Under the pieces are notes generated by a model that was given only the letters and a program-made list of their open reading frames with translations, was not told the origin of the DNA and did not search any database. Shown piece after piece: positions 11,045 through 23,161 of a stretch of 64,000 bases of DNA. The translations under genes were made by a program, and so were the position numbers. Location: contig CM073193.1 in assembly GCA_037042915.1 (NCBI GenBank), positions 806,001 through 870,000 on the forward strand, in the 5' to 3' direction. Each line of letters opens with the position of its first letter. Within the stretch, counting starts at the first letter, position 1. The DNA is from Auricularia sp. M13 (lineage: Eukaryota; Basidiomycota; Agaricomycetes; Auriculariales; Auriculariaceae).

Positions 11045-12458
11045 ATGACATGCGTGCGACGCGCATTGAGCACAGCGATACATAACGCTTCCCTCTTAAG
11101 CCCGCCTCAAATTATTGTGTCAAAGAGCACGGTGCCGTATCTGAATCTCGCAACGGAAGACTGGTGCGTTCACTCTGTAGCCTGCAGCCAGCTAATACTC
11201 ACTGTTTTCGACCTTAAATCGCGTTTTGGTATTGAATGAACCTCACGCTGCGCCATTTACTTGCGTGCAGGCTGTTGAAAAACGCGGAACCCGACCTCCC
11301 GACGCTGTTTTTGTACCGCAACGCGCCCAGCGTGATCATAGGCAGGAACCAAGTCCGTACGTCCCGGCTCACCGCGTTTCGCGTAACTAAGCAGCGCCTT
11401 GCAGAACCCATGGAAGGAGGTGAACCTCGCAGCACAACGCGCACGCGGCATCTGGCTCGCGCGGCGACGCAGTGGCGGCGGCACGGTCTACCATGTGAGC
11501 AACAAGGCTTGCTTGCATGATGTGAAGGCGCGCGTTGACATGTTGCAGGACGCGGGTAATTCGAATTACAGTATCCACCTGCCGCGCACGGCGTTCGACC
11601 GCGCGCGCACGGGCCGCGTCGTTGAGCGCGCCGTGCGCGACCTGCTCGGCGTACCGAACGCGCGCATGAACGCGCGCAACGACCTCGTCGTCGATGACAG
11701 CGACGGACGCGAGCTCAAGGTTTCTGGCTCGGCGTACAAGATTGCGGGACGGCGCGCGTACCACCACGGGACGATGCTGCTTGCTAGCGCGCTGGACGAG
11801 CTGAGCGAGGTGTTGCATAATGACAAGGCACGCTCTCCTTCTTGTGGTGTGTATATAATTTATTCTATACTGACGCTGCGCGGTATCGGTAGCCAGGTCT
11901 TGTGACGAAAGGCGTCGAGTCCGTGCGCGCGCCCGTGACGAAGCTGCACCTGTGGACGTCCAACGCGACGCACGACAACTTCGTGCGCGCCATGGCGCAG
12001 AGCTTTAACGAGGAGTTCGGGCTCGATGCCGAGGTTCGCGTTCGCGCATGCTTTTTTACCTCCTCTCTTATCTGACTTCGGCGCTGCGGCAGCCAGAGCT
12101 GGTGGAACCCTCCGCCCACCCGCAGATTAACGAAGTCGCGGCTGAGCTTGAGGTGCGCCTTGCTTTTTACTCCTTGTCCATCCGGTCGCTCGCTCGCTCA
12201 CGTACCGCGATTCGGCAGTCATGGGACTGGATCTACGGCCAGACGCCCGAGTTCACGCACGCAATGGCGCGAGACTTTGCGTGGGGCGCCGTCAGCGTGC
12301 GCATCCACTCCAAGCACGGGATTATCCTTGACGCTCGCGTCGAGGGCGTAGACCTTCCGTCTTTGGAGGGGCGGCGATACGGTACGCTGGGACTGGAGGT
12401 TTGGGCGTTGGACGAGAGACAGCGGGAGGTCGTGAGCTGGTTGGAGAATGTGATGTAG
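11045..12458 (+). CDS. AIM22: lipoate-protein ligase, mitochondrial (LplA/AIM22 family)
   Basis: Seven exons: 11045-11163, 11271-11352, 11405-11494, 11549-11846, 11897-12033, 12093-12152, 12219-12458; 341 aa, a normal family length. Signature motifs are present: NLATEDW, IIGRNQNPWKEVN, RRSGGGTVYHD (lipoate/ATP site) and GSAYKI. The C-terminal lobe has SWDWIYGQTPEFT. The enzyme attaches lipoate to E2 subunits and the glycine cleavage H protein in mitochondria. All phases close. For exon 4 a GT donor at 11847 is preferred; a GC donor at 11828 with acceptor 11892 would also keep the frame. A decayed copy lies 3.7 kb downstream in the same orientation. Confidence 0.92.
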
Positions 12459-13249
12459 ATGTAGAGGGTGCCTCAGTCCGCCTCATTCTTCATTTTCATG
12501 TGGGGTTCGCTGTCTTGCAATGCCCGGGGACATCCTAACATCTCTGGATGTTGAATCGTTCGCGAAGGGCTGGTACTCAGGGCGGAGTGGTTGGAACAAA
12601 TCACGTGATGTCCCCGCGTACACCCACCTGGGCAATACTACAGTATAAAAAGGCACAATATATACCCATGGAACTGTGTAACATTACAAATAGAACATCT
12701 GAACGTGATCTTCGCCATACTCGACTACACTATCAGAAACTTCAAGAATTTTGACCGCTGGATAAATTTGAGGGTGGTTCGCTGTGCGAATCTAAACCGA
12801 CAAAAGACCACCAATGGAACAGTACACCAAAACACCATTCCGGCTAAAGCCCAGGGGACGTTAGTACTAGATAAGTGCACTGTGCCCAGAATTGAGGTGT
12901 ATAGAATGCAAGGGACCAAAACCGATGCCCACATGAAATGCGGGATAAAATCGAACCAGCGTGGGTAGCCATCTCTCGCAGCAGCGCGATTCGCCTTGGG
13001 ATGACTTGGGTGAGTTCACAATACAAAAGGTGTACGAGATTTGAGACCTACATATCCTTCAGGTGTACCATACGACTTCACCACATTGCAAATCCATCCG
13101 ACCGCCACAAGGGAGGCCGTGGGTGAGATTATGAACAGGATTTTGCTGCTCGTTCTCAAGCTTCCCTTGTCAAAAATTTCCAGAGGCAGGCCTACGACAA
13201 TGGCAGACGCCCACATAGCGCTTTTGATGTCGATGACTGAGATCAGAAC
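12459..13249. other. no recognisable gene
   Basis: Only small unsupported frames. A TATA-like run (cagtataaaaaggc) lies near 12640 but no credible gene follows it. Confidence 0.4.
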
Positions 13250-14774
13250 TTATGCACGTGGGTCCAATGATGACGCACATTGAGCACAAACGCGACTATA
13301 AATATTGAGTCCGGAACGATATCGCGGTGTAATGGTTGAAAGACGACCCACCATAATCAAGACCTCCTTGCACGCCGGGCTATCGTGCATACGTACGAAC
13401 GCCTCCTGAAAAGATACGCCATCTATCTCTATCATGAGGAGGAGCAGGTAGTCGTCATACGTATCGTTCCGACGAAGCCAGTGAGGAGGGTGGGAAAACC
13501 ACTGCGGAGATTCGCGACGATTCGGCTCCCATAAGAGCAGTAGCGTGTCCACAGAGGGACGCCGTACGGGAAGGAATGCCCAGCAATGTAACATCCTCTG
13601 CCATGTCTCTACTGAGATCTCACGTGGACGTGTTCGTTGGGGTAGCCGGCCAGAGGACCGGGCAATGATAACTTTCTGATCGGTCTGTTCTTCGGAGTAT
13701 GGCCAGCGTCCCGTCATCAACTGAAGGCGGATGAGTACTGAGTCAAAAACACATGTTAAAGATCCATACCTCGAGTACCACGCATCCGAACGCCCATATG
13801 TCTGAAGCCTTGGTATGGCGCGCGTCGTCAGAGTTGAGTAGCTCGGGAGCCATCCAGCGGCATGTCCCTTTAACCACAGTCGAGAGTGTTTAGGGCGTTG
13901 CGCCTTCGGTTAGGACGGTCGCAAGGCCAAAGTCGCAGAGTATTGGTTCGCCAATATCCGAGGCGAGGATATTGGCCTAAACGGATACGCACAATGAATG
14001 AGTAATTAGCCATGTGGACGCAAGCCGGACACACGCATTTCAGGTCACCGTGGACAATATTCTTGCTGTGGACTGACCCACGCGTCAGTGTATAACGGAG
14101 AGGGGATGGGAAAGCATACGGTACTGTAGTCCCAGCAGAATCCCTCGAATCTACCAATATTTGAGCCTGCGCGCCTTCCCCCACAAATTGCTAGCTGCAC
14201 GATGCATACCGCTCTCTTTACCAGAAATTGGAAATGCTCAGACGAGCGCTGTCTGTACAGGTACCGCGATATTCTGCCGTTTTCGCACCACGGAGCGACC
14301 ATGGCAGGGTAGTCTCCCAGGCCGTGATATATCCCGTACATAGGAAGAACGTGCGGGTGATTGAGCGAGCTCCAGACGCGGATCTCTCGCAAGAGACGCT
14401 AACGGAGCCCGTGAGCTGAGCATCCGCACGCCGCAGGTGCGTCGAGGAATACGCACTCTGCGAATTTTCTGTGGAGATACGGCGGAAAGCTGGACAGACT
14501 TGATCGCTACCTGTTGCACCGATCGTTTATCTATGGTAAGTTCACAACTTTGGACATTTAATATTTGTTGACCAACCTGCTTTCGGAGGTCTGCGCCGGG
14601 AACATTCCAAAGCCCTCGGTGGATGAGCGCCATGCCGCCTCGGAGAGGGGGCCTCGATCCTCTGACTACTTGTGCGGTGATGTCGAGAGAGTGCAAGTCC
14701 TTGTCGTCGCCGACATGCAGGCGCTGAGCGATGTTCGTTGCAGGAAGTGAGGAGGCCGCGAGCGGCATGTTCAC
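13250..14774 (-). pseudogene. TKL-type protein kinase, broken
   Basis: Kinase pieces run in order on the minus strand: a degenerate Gly-loop (GGMALIHRGLW near 14640), VQQVAIKSVQL with the ATP lysine, REIRVWSSLNHPHVLPMYG, HSKNIVHGDLKC, then after an intron ANILASDIGEPILCDFGLAT, GTCRWMAPELL, SDIWAFGCVVLE and LMTGRWPY. An in-frame stop at 13890-13892 falls between the DFG and APE motifs and no splice site was found to skip it. The order and introns match the kinase half of the first gene in the window. The encoded protein would end before the activation loop, so this is most likely a dead or truncated kinase. Confidence 0.7.
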
Positions 14775-16139
14775 GCAAGTGATCTGATGTTGACGAGGAG
14801 GGAAAAGATGAGGTTCAAGAGTCTTTTAAAGAAAAAATTAGGTATCGCCGGGCCCGTGAGGCACGGACCGCCCGCTGTCCAACGTCGAATGGCCTATGTC
14901 TGTCAACAATTGAAGATGCATTCCCAATAGAGTACATCATGTGCAGCAGAATGCGCAGAGATTGGAATGCTGTACACGGGGAGAGGTCGGGAAACCCTCC
15001 CATAGAGATCTTGAGCGCTTGAGCATTGCCTTCGAGATGAAACGGGAAGAAGGGCGAACCACAGCAGATCTTGCCCGGAAGTTCTAAGGATGCAACGGTA
15101 CCGTCGACCGGTGACGACCTTCTTGAGACGGATCGATACGGGTACAGTTTGTCTGAAGGGCATCTTGCAACTTGCTCACCGCTCGCACGGGACGGGACGG
15201 CCTAGTGGTCGACCAAGCGATGCGTCAGCCAGAGCTCGGAGACCCGCAAACTGAACGCAAGCTGAACTTCACTGCTCGGCGCTGGGCAAGCATATAGGCA
15301 GCTCGCCGTTATACTAAGGGGGAGGCTAAGAGGCATCTCAGAAACCTCACACGACGATAGGAATGGCTTACAGGGAGAGTGGGATTGTAATTAATCCCGA
15401 CGGTGTATGTGTTTCCCAACAACGGCTTTGGTCCCGCATATTTGTGAGTTGATGGAATGTCACCCCAGCAACTGTATAGAGTGCTCACAGCGTGTCGTGC
15501 TAAAAGCCTGTTGAAGGCGCTGCATTGAGTGAGAACCCGCCTCACAGCCGTCGAAGCCTGCGACGGCAGTTGGACCTGGTCGGACACGTCCAGTCTCCAA
15601 CTATCGGCACGGCTGGCTCGAGGACGCCATGTTTGTAAACATAGGTATCGATCGCGACCAAGGATTGTGGGTCGCACATCGTGAAAACGGGAAAACACTG
15701 CCACTGAAAGACAGGACGCGCTCGGACTGCTCTGCGAGCTCGTCAACTTTTACCGGGAGGGGTAAAAGTCTGAGAGCTGAGCAGTCTGAGCACAACCCGA
15801 TTGGCTAAAAACGTGCTTCTTTCGGTGACAGTGTTCCCCAGTTTTGCTGATGCAGCCGCCACCGCAGATCCTGTCCTATACGAGTTAATACCAGGCAGGA
15901 AATGTTAACTCGACGACCGACTGCACTGCTGGCTACAATAACAGCCGATCTGACCCTGGCTTCGCTCCGACACGTTGCAGGATGCACAGCGTCCACAGCT
16001 TTGGATGTTCGCTAGGCAACGAAATACGTACTGGCAGGATGGAGCGTTAGTTCCTAAGGAATGTAGTTGACCGCTCCCCCGCATTGAGCTGACGAAAATG
16101 CGTGCGCCGCCCACTACGCGCACTTACTAGTATGCTACG
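14775..16139. other. no recognisable gene
   Basis: Scattered minus-strand frames of up to about 145 codons show no family motif or consistent splice structure. No repeat was noticed. Confidence 0.35.
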
Positions 16140-16870
16140 CTACCTTTCCCTTATGCGCTCAACTGGGCCTGTCTGCGCGCTTGAACATCTTCATGAACCG
16201 GCTCTCAAAGGACGCGGCTGACGCTGTTCGTGTGCCTTTCAAGTGGCTAGGCGGTGGCAGGCAGAACCTCTGGAAGGAGGTGAAGTTGAATGAAGTTATG
16301 AACCAAGAAGCGCGGCGCGCCGCCGCAGCGTCGCCGGCGTTTACCTCATGAGATTGCACTTGACGTCCTGCAGGCAGGCCGCGTTTCCTACTCATGCATA
16401 CCACCAACGCGACAATTTCCAACGCAGCACACGATGGCATTTTGTTTGCTCTGTGCAAAATTTCAACGACGTCGATGAGTTCGGGCTTGAGGTTACTGTA
16501 ACGCCGAGGTTCGTGCATTCCTTCTTTATGCCCGCCTAGGCCGCTGTCTGACTGTCGGCGCGTAAGAATCTCTGGCCATGCACAATTTTACGAAATTGGA
16601 CGTTGAGGTGCGTCCTATATCTGTACTATCCATTCGCCTTCACTGGTTCACGCTCACGCATCTGCAGCTGGCCGTTTGCAATCGTGGGACTCGATCTACG
16701 GCCAAACGCCCTGACTCGTGCACGTCATGGCGCGCGACTTTGCGTGGGGCGCCAGCGTGCGTATTCACCTTCCTCGACGCTCGCGTCTGGGGCGTGGATC
16801 TTCCGCCGTTGGAGGCAGGCGATACGGTACGCTGGGACGAGAGACAGCGGGAGGTCGTGCGCTAGTTGGA
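16140..16870 (+). pseudogene. decayed copy of lipoate-protein ligase
   Basis: Segments line up in order with the intact gene at 11.0-12.5 kb: AGGCAGAACCTCTGGAAGGA (compare NQNPWKEVN), a stretch like NATHDNFVRAM near 16410, GATGAGTTCGGGCTTGAGGT, then ACTCGATCTACGGCCAAACG (compare SWDWIYGQT) and the C-terminal block ending in GAGACAGCGGGAGGTCGTG. The frames are scrambled and the RRSGGG and GSAYKI regions are missing, so it cannot encode a ligase. It is in direct orientation relative to the parent. Confidence 0.82.
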
Positions 16871-17250
16871 GACGAGATCTGAGATAGACTCGGAGGACGC
16901 AAGCGTTGGCCTAGCAAATCGAATGTCGGATTCTTCGCACGCTGTGCCAGGATCTTGCGCTGGATTTTGCGGGGCAGATTTCATCAGTATCCAATGGATG
17001 CGCATCAGATCGCGAATAGACAATCGCAGCATCCGCGGATGGATATCTAATTGTCGACGGGTGCGTCGCTGGTTGACAGCAAGACCGCGGGCCGTTATGC
17101 AGTAAGGTGCCCGACGTGCAATCTGAATTAAGCGGTGCCTCGCTCAGCTGTTACGATACAAGCAAGAAGGCACTAACGACAAGGCATGCATGAGCAATGG
17201 GCAGCGCAAACAGAGCAGACGCTCACGCACATATATAATTAACTTAGATT

Positions 17251-17943
17251 AGAACCTCAGACGAACTGGACGTTGCCGAAGAGGGGCGTGATGTGGAAGC
17301 TGGCCTTGTCTGGCGGGCTCCAGGCGCCGAGGAGCTGGTCGGGGAACGTGGCGGGCGCGACGACGGTGCGGAAGAAGTTCATGCGCCACTTGGTGCCGCG
17401 CGCGGTGCCGGCGTCGACGTTGAACAGCGCAAGCGGGACACGCAGGGTCGACGTCCACGTGCTCTTGGCATTATCCAGCGTCGTGGAGGCCGCGAAGCCG
17501 TCGCCGAGCGGATCCTCGATGAAGAAGTGGTCGAACGCGGCGCCCTCGGCGCGCACCTTGCTCGGGTTGTACACGAACGAGGTGTAGGTGACGTTGTTCG
17601 GCGCGACCTCGACCTCGAGGTAGGTCGTGGGGTCGTTCGTGCCCTTGTAGATGAAGGCCTCCATGACCTCGTACTCCCAGATGTTGCCGTTCGTCGTGTA
17701 GTTCGGGTTGAAGAAGAAGTTGGTCTCATTGTACGCGGTGAACGTCAGGCTGATCGCGCTGTCGTCGTAGCAGAGGTCGACCTGCGTCGGCGGGAACGGC
17801 GCGAGGTCCGGCACCGTCTTGCTGTACTTGACGGTGCCCTTGCCGGGGCACGCGGGCACCTTGAGCGACGGCACGCTGGTGTGCTTCTTGCCCAGCCCGG
17901 GGGCGACGGCAGCAGCAGCGACGAGAAGGGCGTTGAAGAGCAT
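17251..17943 (-). CDS. secreted CBM9/DOMON-like protein
   Basis: A single uninterrupted exon of 693 nt, 230 aa, unusual in this intron-dense region. The N-terminus MLFNALLVAAAAVAPGLG looks like a signal peptide. The rest is a beta-rich domain with PPTQVDLCYDD, WEYEVMEAFIYKG, YLEVEVAPNN and TKWRMNFFRT, which I recognise as the CBM9-like fold found in many secreted fungal proteins. Several N-x-S/T sites (NETN, NVTY) fit secretion. Codon use is very GC-rich at third positions, suggesting high expression. A TATA box lies about 105 bp upstream. The ligand is not known; carbohydrate or haem binding are both possible for this fold. Confidence 0.78.
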
Positions 17944-18045
17944 ACTGTACTATCGAAACTTTTGTATGAGAAGGAGAGAGCGTGGACTTGGTGGGGACCT
18001 GAAGGAAGTAAAGTATTCCTGGGGGGTACATCAAACAAGTTGCTG

Positions 18046-18053
18046 CTTTTATA
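18046..18053 (-). promoter_or_regulatory. TATA box of the CBM9-like gene
   Basis: TATAAAAG on the minus strand, about 105 bp before the start codon at 17943, a normal distance for a fungal TATA promoter. Confidence 0.6.
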
Positions 18054-19174
18054 CAATGATCCTGCGCGGTTGTGGATCCCATCATTTAGCATGTCTGGGC
18101 GACGCAAGGCGACGCACAGCGTGTGTAATTGCCAATCAGGACATGAGCGATGGCACAGGTGCCTGAGCACGAGACACACTCTCGGGGGAGGATCCATGTC
18201 CAAGTCGGTTCGTTGTCTGCAATTCCTCGGGTTGTGGACAAGTCGGCGGTAGCGCCTCATGCAATACTCATGGCAAGCGCTGCGGCGCTAGATGACATGC
18301 ATAAAGAGCGTGTTACTGTAAAGACGATCGCAAAGCCATGAATGGAATGCGCGGCCGTGCATGACAGCGGACCTGTTTGACATCGTGCCACGCAGTTGCC
18401 AGCGCGCTTAAGCAGATCAGTGCTGTTGACGAGACAACGCACTGACAACGCCCTCGGTGTGAGGGAGTCAACGCAAAGCTCTGTCAAGTCTACGCACGGA
18501 GCGCGCTCGTGCAGGCAGTAGGCAAGAAGAAAGATGCAGATTTAAAGGACAGTCGCCATCCGGAGCAGAACCCAGAAATCCAACCATTGCCGGTTATCGT
18601 TAATCGTGAGATCCATCTGTCGACTCTCAAACTCAATGCCGAAGGCCTCAAACGCCTTCAATAAACCAAAAGCCCAAGGTAAGGACGAGGTTGTAGATAA
18701 AAGTATCATTGTCAAATAAAACTAATAGTATACAAAAAGGCACCAGAAGGCATCCATCAGACAGGCCACAACCCCACGACCGCTGCCTGCAATCCACCGG
18801 AGCAGAAAGCAAAGGACAGTGGTCAGCTTCATCGAGCTCCGCGAGCGGAGCATGTTCTCTGCTAAAGCAGGGTGTGGGCGGTGTCATCGGGTGGATGTGA
18901 AGAATGCGGCACATTTGAGTGCGCAAGACTGCAGTTAGTTTCTATAAATAGATCCTAGCTGAGTATGTTCTAAGGATACAACAGTCGTGGGAGGACGGGT
19001 ATATAAAGGACTGGTCCGTGCCCGCGGACAAAGTCGCGATCGACGGCGGATGCATCACACCGTCTCTAGTCCCTTCGACATTGCCTCTGCTAATCCGAGG
19101 GGACTAACGGCAGAAGGTGCCATTGTAACAACTTATCGTGTCCTTGATAGGCATCGCGAACGACAGTAACAATG

Positions 19175-19820
19175 CCTTGTCTGGGGAAAGGCCCTCCGCT
19201 CAACCTGATCATGACTTCTTCTTCCAAGCCGCCGCTTCCAACCCGTATCCTCGCTGTTCACAATCCGGATACCACGTTCCAGCATCTTCTCCGTGAGGGC
19301 TGGAAGTGGATGCTTGATGAGATCACGTCTGCAACCGCGAGTTCATGGCGGTCAGGACGTAGTTACATGCCACGAGAGTCAGAGCGTACTGTGTTTCTGG
19401 CCAAAGATCCCAATTCGGAATGTGCACAGTTCGCATCGTGGGGAACTTGGAACGGTCCAGCGCGTCGCAAAATGCGGACAATAATCGCATGTTTAGTTCC
19501 TGGTCACGCGACCCGCTGTATCTGCGACCGAGGCTACACATCCTCGTAGTGAGTATGCGTGAAGGAATGCTATAGACTGAGAACACACCAGATTCTTGGA
19601 TATGTGGGGTGCTAAGAGCTGGGGGATGTTCTCCACGAGGTTACACGCTGAGGTAACGGGAGGGAAGACCGTACGTTGCAGAGTTCAACTTGACGACAAG
19701 GCGTCGCTCGCGAACGGCGATTTGCTGGTGGTGGTACATTCAAAATCAGCGTCTTCGACCGACAAAAAGTTGTCCAGAATGGTGGCTAGTGTCTCGTCGG
19801 CTAGCTTATGGGCCATGGCG
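19175..19820 (-). pseudogene. F-box gene remnant with its middle deleted
   Basis: Reading the minus strand, the F-box start (MAHKLADETLATIL, then SKSPFASDALSSS) at about 19816-19690 jumps directly to the C-terminal exons (SRDQELNMRLLSAFCDALD and RTVHIPNWDLWPETQ) at about 19640-19200. The missing middle corresponds to roughly 49440-51280 of the intact copy in the other arm. Confidence 0.82.
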
Positions 19821-20191
19821 ACAAAGCAGGGACGCGCCAACGGGATTCACCGATGACGTGTCAAGTCCGCAACCACCCGGTCCGCAACCCCGAAATTCCC
19901 GTGCCTAGACCATCGCGCAGGTACTTGAGCTAGACAGCGAACCGGCGCTGCAATGACTGTTCGTTTCATTTCGCGCGTCCAGGGGCTGCTGCACTTTCAG
20001 TTCATTGACTCACTCTCGCAGGCGCGACTCGAGCCTCGCAGACTCATCATGGGTGCACCGCCCTTGCAGGCATGCTTCGCGCGAGCTTAATACACGCACC
20101 TTGAACACGAGGGTCAGGCGTGTGCTCCCATGGATGACCGTCTAAACTCCCGGGTTTCTTCATGAACAGAAGCTGGTCCCCACCAATATCC

Positions 20192-21381
20192 ATGTCGCAA
20201 AGAGAGCTTATCGTACCCGCGGCACGCCAGCAGACCATGTCTTCAGCTCTCTCCTCGCGACGTTCAGATCTTGCGGAGTATACATATCGTCGTCTGCAGC
20301 GCGATATCTTGCCGGCGTACGTAGCCGAGAGCCTCTCTCGTGGTCTTGCGACTATCCCACTCTATGCGGAAAAATCGTATGTAGTCACTATCATGGATTG
20401 CACCATATTTACCTCATCCGCTCCTCCTATAGGAAAGATGCCTATGGCGAGTCGGCTGCGATCCTCAGCAAACCTGTGGCGTTTTCTCTAGATGCTCGAT
20501 CGACGCTTAGTCGGTCTTTATGCGTGGCGCATGAGATCCAAACGAAGATACCTGGAATACTTCGCATATTGGAGACTGCTGCAAGAGATGAAAGCGACCA
20601 GCCCGTAGCTCACGCCATCAGTCAGCAGCAATTAGAAAATCTCGCCTGCATGGCCGAAACTACGCGTGATGCCTTCAGTCACCTGCACACTACTGTTGAG
20701 ACGGTACGCATCTGTATCATTGCGCTTGGTGTTTACCTGTCTCAAACGGAAGCAGATATCGCAGGAAATGGCCATGCACCTCCGTCAGACCCCTCTCACA
20801 TTTATTCCACGCTGGACAAGAGCTGCCCGGATTGCCAGCATCTGCGTATCGCTTCCTGCCTTCGCAGCAGCCGTCCTTTCCGCTGTTTGGAATACGACTC
20901 ACCCTATGCTTGCGTTCATAATGGCGCTCATCAGTGCTACAGCAGCGATGTGTGGTGGAATGGCCCCTTGCATTGCCCAATGTTCGTTCTGAAGCCGCTA
21001 GCGAGATCTTTTATTAATCTTCGCGAACACCAGGGTATTGGGAGGCAACCGATAGAAGCCCTCCGCGCGCCGACATACAAGCCGTTCGCATCGAGGCCTT
21101 CCGGTTATGCTATCCAGTCTCGTTGCTCAGGGCGTGGTGGCACAGATTTGCTGGAAATACCGAGCCGCTTGCGAGGTGGACTGAGGAACGCCGCTTGCAG
21201 CATGTGGTGTTGCAACTACATTCCATCGCAGACCATCTAGATCAGTATCTACGGGAAGTACGTAGCATCGACAACAATGCGTATCTCGCTTATGCAGTGA
21301 GAATAGATACAGGGGCTTCTCAGCTCCATCGAAGGAGGTATCGCCAAAGTCGGCGACGGGGCGAATGAGATGGTAGTATAA
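20192..21381 (+). CDS. twin-B, left copy: unknown membrane protein
   Basis: Five exons: 20192-20376, 20433-20703, 20756-20981, 21034-21257, 21313-21381; 324 aa, all phases closing. The N-terminal 150 residues are soluble and helical (ILPAYVAESLSRGLATIP, LDARSTLSRSLCVAHEIQTK). Exon 3 holds two adjacent hydrophobic segments, VSLPAFAAAVLSAVW and MLAFIMALISATAAMCGGM, separated by NTTHP. Exon 4 is amphipathic (VSLLRAWWHRFAGN, HSIADHLDQYLRE). I recognise no family. It converges on twin-A 86 bp away, and the same convergent pair is intact in the other arm. Acceptor use at exon 3 differs slightly from the right copy because the homologous CAAG there has become CAAA. Confidence 0.78.
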
Positions 21382-21467
21382 GCATCACGCTTTGATCAGG
21401 TCTCGCCAAGATGGTGGGGATCTGTATATGGCATCAATATCTCTCGTTTATGGAAAATGCGCACATC

Positions 21468-22364
21468 TTACTTGTCGTGTTCGTTGCGGCTGCGAGGGAA
21501 GCGAACGATGGGTGGCCGTGGATGAGCAAGTTGTAGCTCATTCTGAGAGAAAGGGTCCATGAAGTCGTAATAGGCTTCGCCGAGCTGCTGGCAGGACTGG
21601 TAAAATTGGGCCAATTCCTCGCGGCCGAAGGTGTGACCTGCGCTAGAGAAGAGTCCTACTCTTTTTCTCCAGAACACCTCGATGCGCTCCAGGCTGTCCA
21701 TCATCAGCTCCAAGTCGTCTCTGGTGTCAGCTCCGATTGCAGTAGTCTGCAGGTGCTGGGGAGCCGCTTGTAACGATGCGGACGGTGACGCAAATGTGCC
21801 AAAATTTCGCAGGAAGGCTGCAACGCCAGACTGCGAAGAACGAGAGCGGGCTGCGGACAGCTGCGACAGGGACACGTAGAAAGCATCCCATGCCAGTCGA
21901 ATTTCATCGACAAAATTTCGATTCGTCGAACAACCGCTGATAACCGCTTCGACAATCTCTTGGAAATGTGCGGGGTCGTTGCCGGACAGATCGTTTCGAA
22001 GAGTCGCGCCAGCAGTGTAGACACTCCATGAGATAAGCACTCTCGTGTCCGCAATGATGTTGGAGCATATGTGAGAATATGCATAGATGAGGCGTGCGCG
22101 GATCTCCAGCAGGTGTTGTCGTAAGGGCGTCGTTGCAGCCTCCGTGTCGTCAGCCAGAGCACAGGCTATGTCACGAACAGCCCTAGTGACGCGAGTCGCA
22201 GCGTCTGTAAGATCAACAGTAATCGGCCACAGAGCTCGAAGGTCGAGAGGATCCTCTGCAACGCTCTCCACGAATGTTAGTCGTGGAAACAGCTTAGAAG
22301 CTGACAGCGGCCTTACAGGTGGCATTTCCACTACTGTGACTTCTGTACTTAGTGCGTGTGCCAT
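21468..22364 (-). CDS. twin-A, left copy: unknown helical protein
   Basis: A single exon, 298 aa, starting MAHALSTEV; the frame stays open upstream to 22517 but MAHAL is the first methionine shared with sensible spacing in both copies. The protein is alpha-helical with no signal peptide or membrane segment: LTDAATRVTRAVRDIACALA, RQHLLEIRARLIYAYSHIC, YVSLSQLSAARSRSSQSGVA, LERIEVFWRKRVGLF. It has exactly the same length as the right copy (46785-47681) and about 77% identity by hand alignment. The first 130 residues are the most conserved; residues 190-230 vary most. I recognise no family. Confidence 0.8.
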   Translation of the reverse strand: MAHALSTEVTVVEMPPVRPLSASKLFPRLTFVESVAEDPLDLRALWPITVDLTDAATRVTRAVRDIACALADDTEAATTPLRQHLLEIRARLIYAYSHICSNIIADTRVLISWSVYTAGATLRNDLSGNDPAHFQEIVEAVISGCSTNRNFVDEIRLAWDAFYVSLSQLSAARSRSSQSGVAAFLRNFGTFASPSASLQAAPQHLQTTAIGADTRDDLELMMDSLERIEVFWRKRVGLFSSAGHTFGREELAQFYQSCQQLGEAYYDFMDPFSQNELQLAHPRPPIVRFPRSRNEHDK

Positions 22365-22756
22365 AGTCGTTGGGCTCGCGCGGGCTCCGATGGAGCTGGA
22401 TAGTAGGCAAGAGGTGCCAACATGTCGCGGGATTAGACGATTGCTTCCGAGCGCAAGTGAACCACGCTCCGGCTTCTCGGCGCTACGCGCGGGACCCATG
22501 AGATCGCAAATTCGCATCCCTCAACGCCTGAGAATATCATAAAACCAGAATAAATACTCGGAAAACAATGCAGAATCATCCATTTTCCAAGATCTCCGCA
22601 GCAAGCGATATGAAAAGCGCGGATAGCACACCAAGAACCTAATACGACAATCATTTTCTTGCTAGATACTTACTACTATTGTCAGAATTTATTATCAGAA
22701 CCGATTGATCTTATACTACCATGATATATGGGATACAACGTATGAGAGGATACTTA

Positions 22757-23060
22757 CAGTTAAGCTGCGTCCCTCTTGGAGACGGTGACTGTCATTAAAT
22801 CCCTTGCACAATCGACATCGCCCGCATTGTAAGTTGACTTGGCAAGCGCGCAAATGGCGTCCATAATACGCAGGCTGGCCTCGGACTCGTCACCAGGATA
22901 GCGGGCAAAAAAATGATTGAGCACAAGCCGCCGCCAACACGCGTCGCGAACGCGCCGGCCATCTGGGGAGTCGAGTGCCCGCGGCTCTTGGCGCGTTCCT
23001 CGACGGTCTCCGCGGTGTCCTCTTCCTTAGTCGCGGGTCGACTCCGGGTAGGTGCGCGAA
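22757..23060 (-). pseudogene. 3' fragment of tRNase Z
   Basis: Matches the last third of the intact tRNase Z gene (45820 to 46119), including the [13 protein letters not shown] and [13 protein letters not shown] coding stretches. A change near 22935 disturbs the frame (GGGTTG region). It lacks the metal-binding THTHGDH motif. Confidence 0.85.
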
Positions 23061-23161
23061 TCTCTTTTTGCTCATAGTATCCTGCGACTGTATGGATTAA
23101 CCTTGATATATGAAGGCTTGTCTGGAATATTTGCGTTCAAATATCTGCATTCAAATACCCC

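Larger units (their letters stand above)
18747..23060. repeat. left arm of large inverted duplication
   Basis: This segment is the reverse-complement counterpart of 45820-52322. In order it holds a non-coding block shared with 51960-52322, the two ends of an F-box gene (the middle is deleted), twin-B (+), twin-A (-), and the last third of a tRNase Z gene (-). The edge at 23060 falls inside the tRNase Z reading frame and is only about 100 bp from the NB-ARC gene stop. Coding parts are roughly three-quarters identical at protein level, and some nucleotide stretches reach about 90% by eye. Confidence 0.88.

Noticed and set aside
17293-18252. 319-codon plus-strand frame opposite the CBM9-like gene
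   Set aside because: A shadow of the GC-rich minus-strand gene; composition is Arg/Glu/Val-rich with no domain, and the minus strand has a signal peptide and conserved domain.
22364-22517. upstream start for twin-A adding 51 residues
   Set aside because: The upstream residues are conserved between arms but the first shared methionine in a sensible context is MAHAL; kept only as an alternative.
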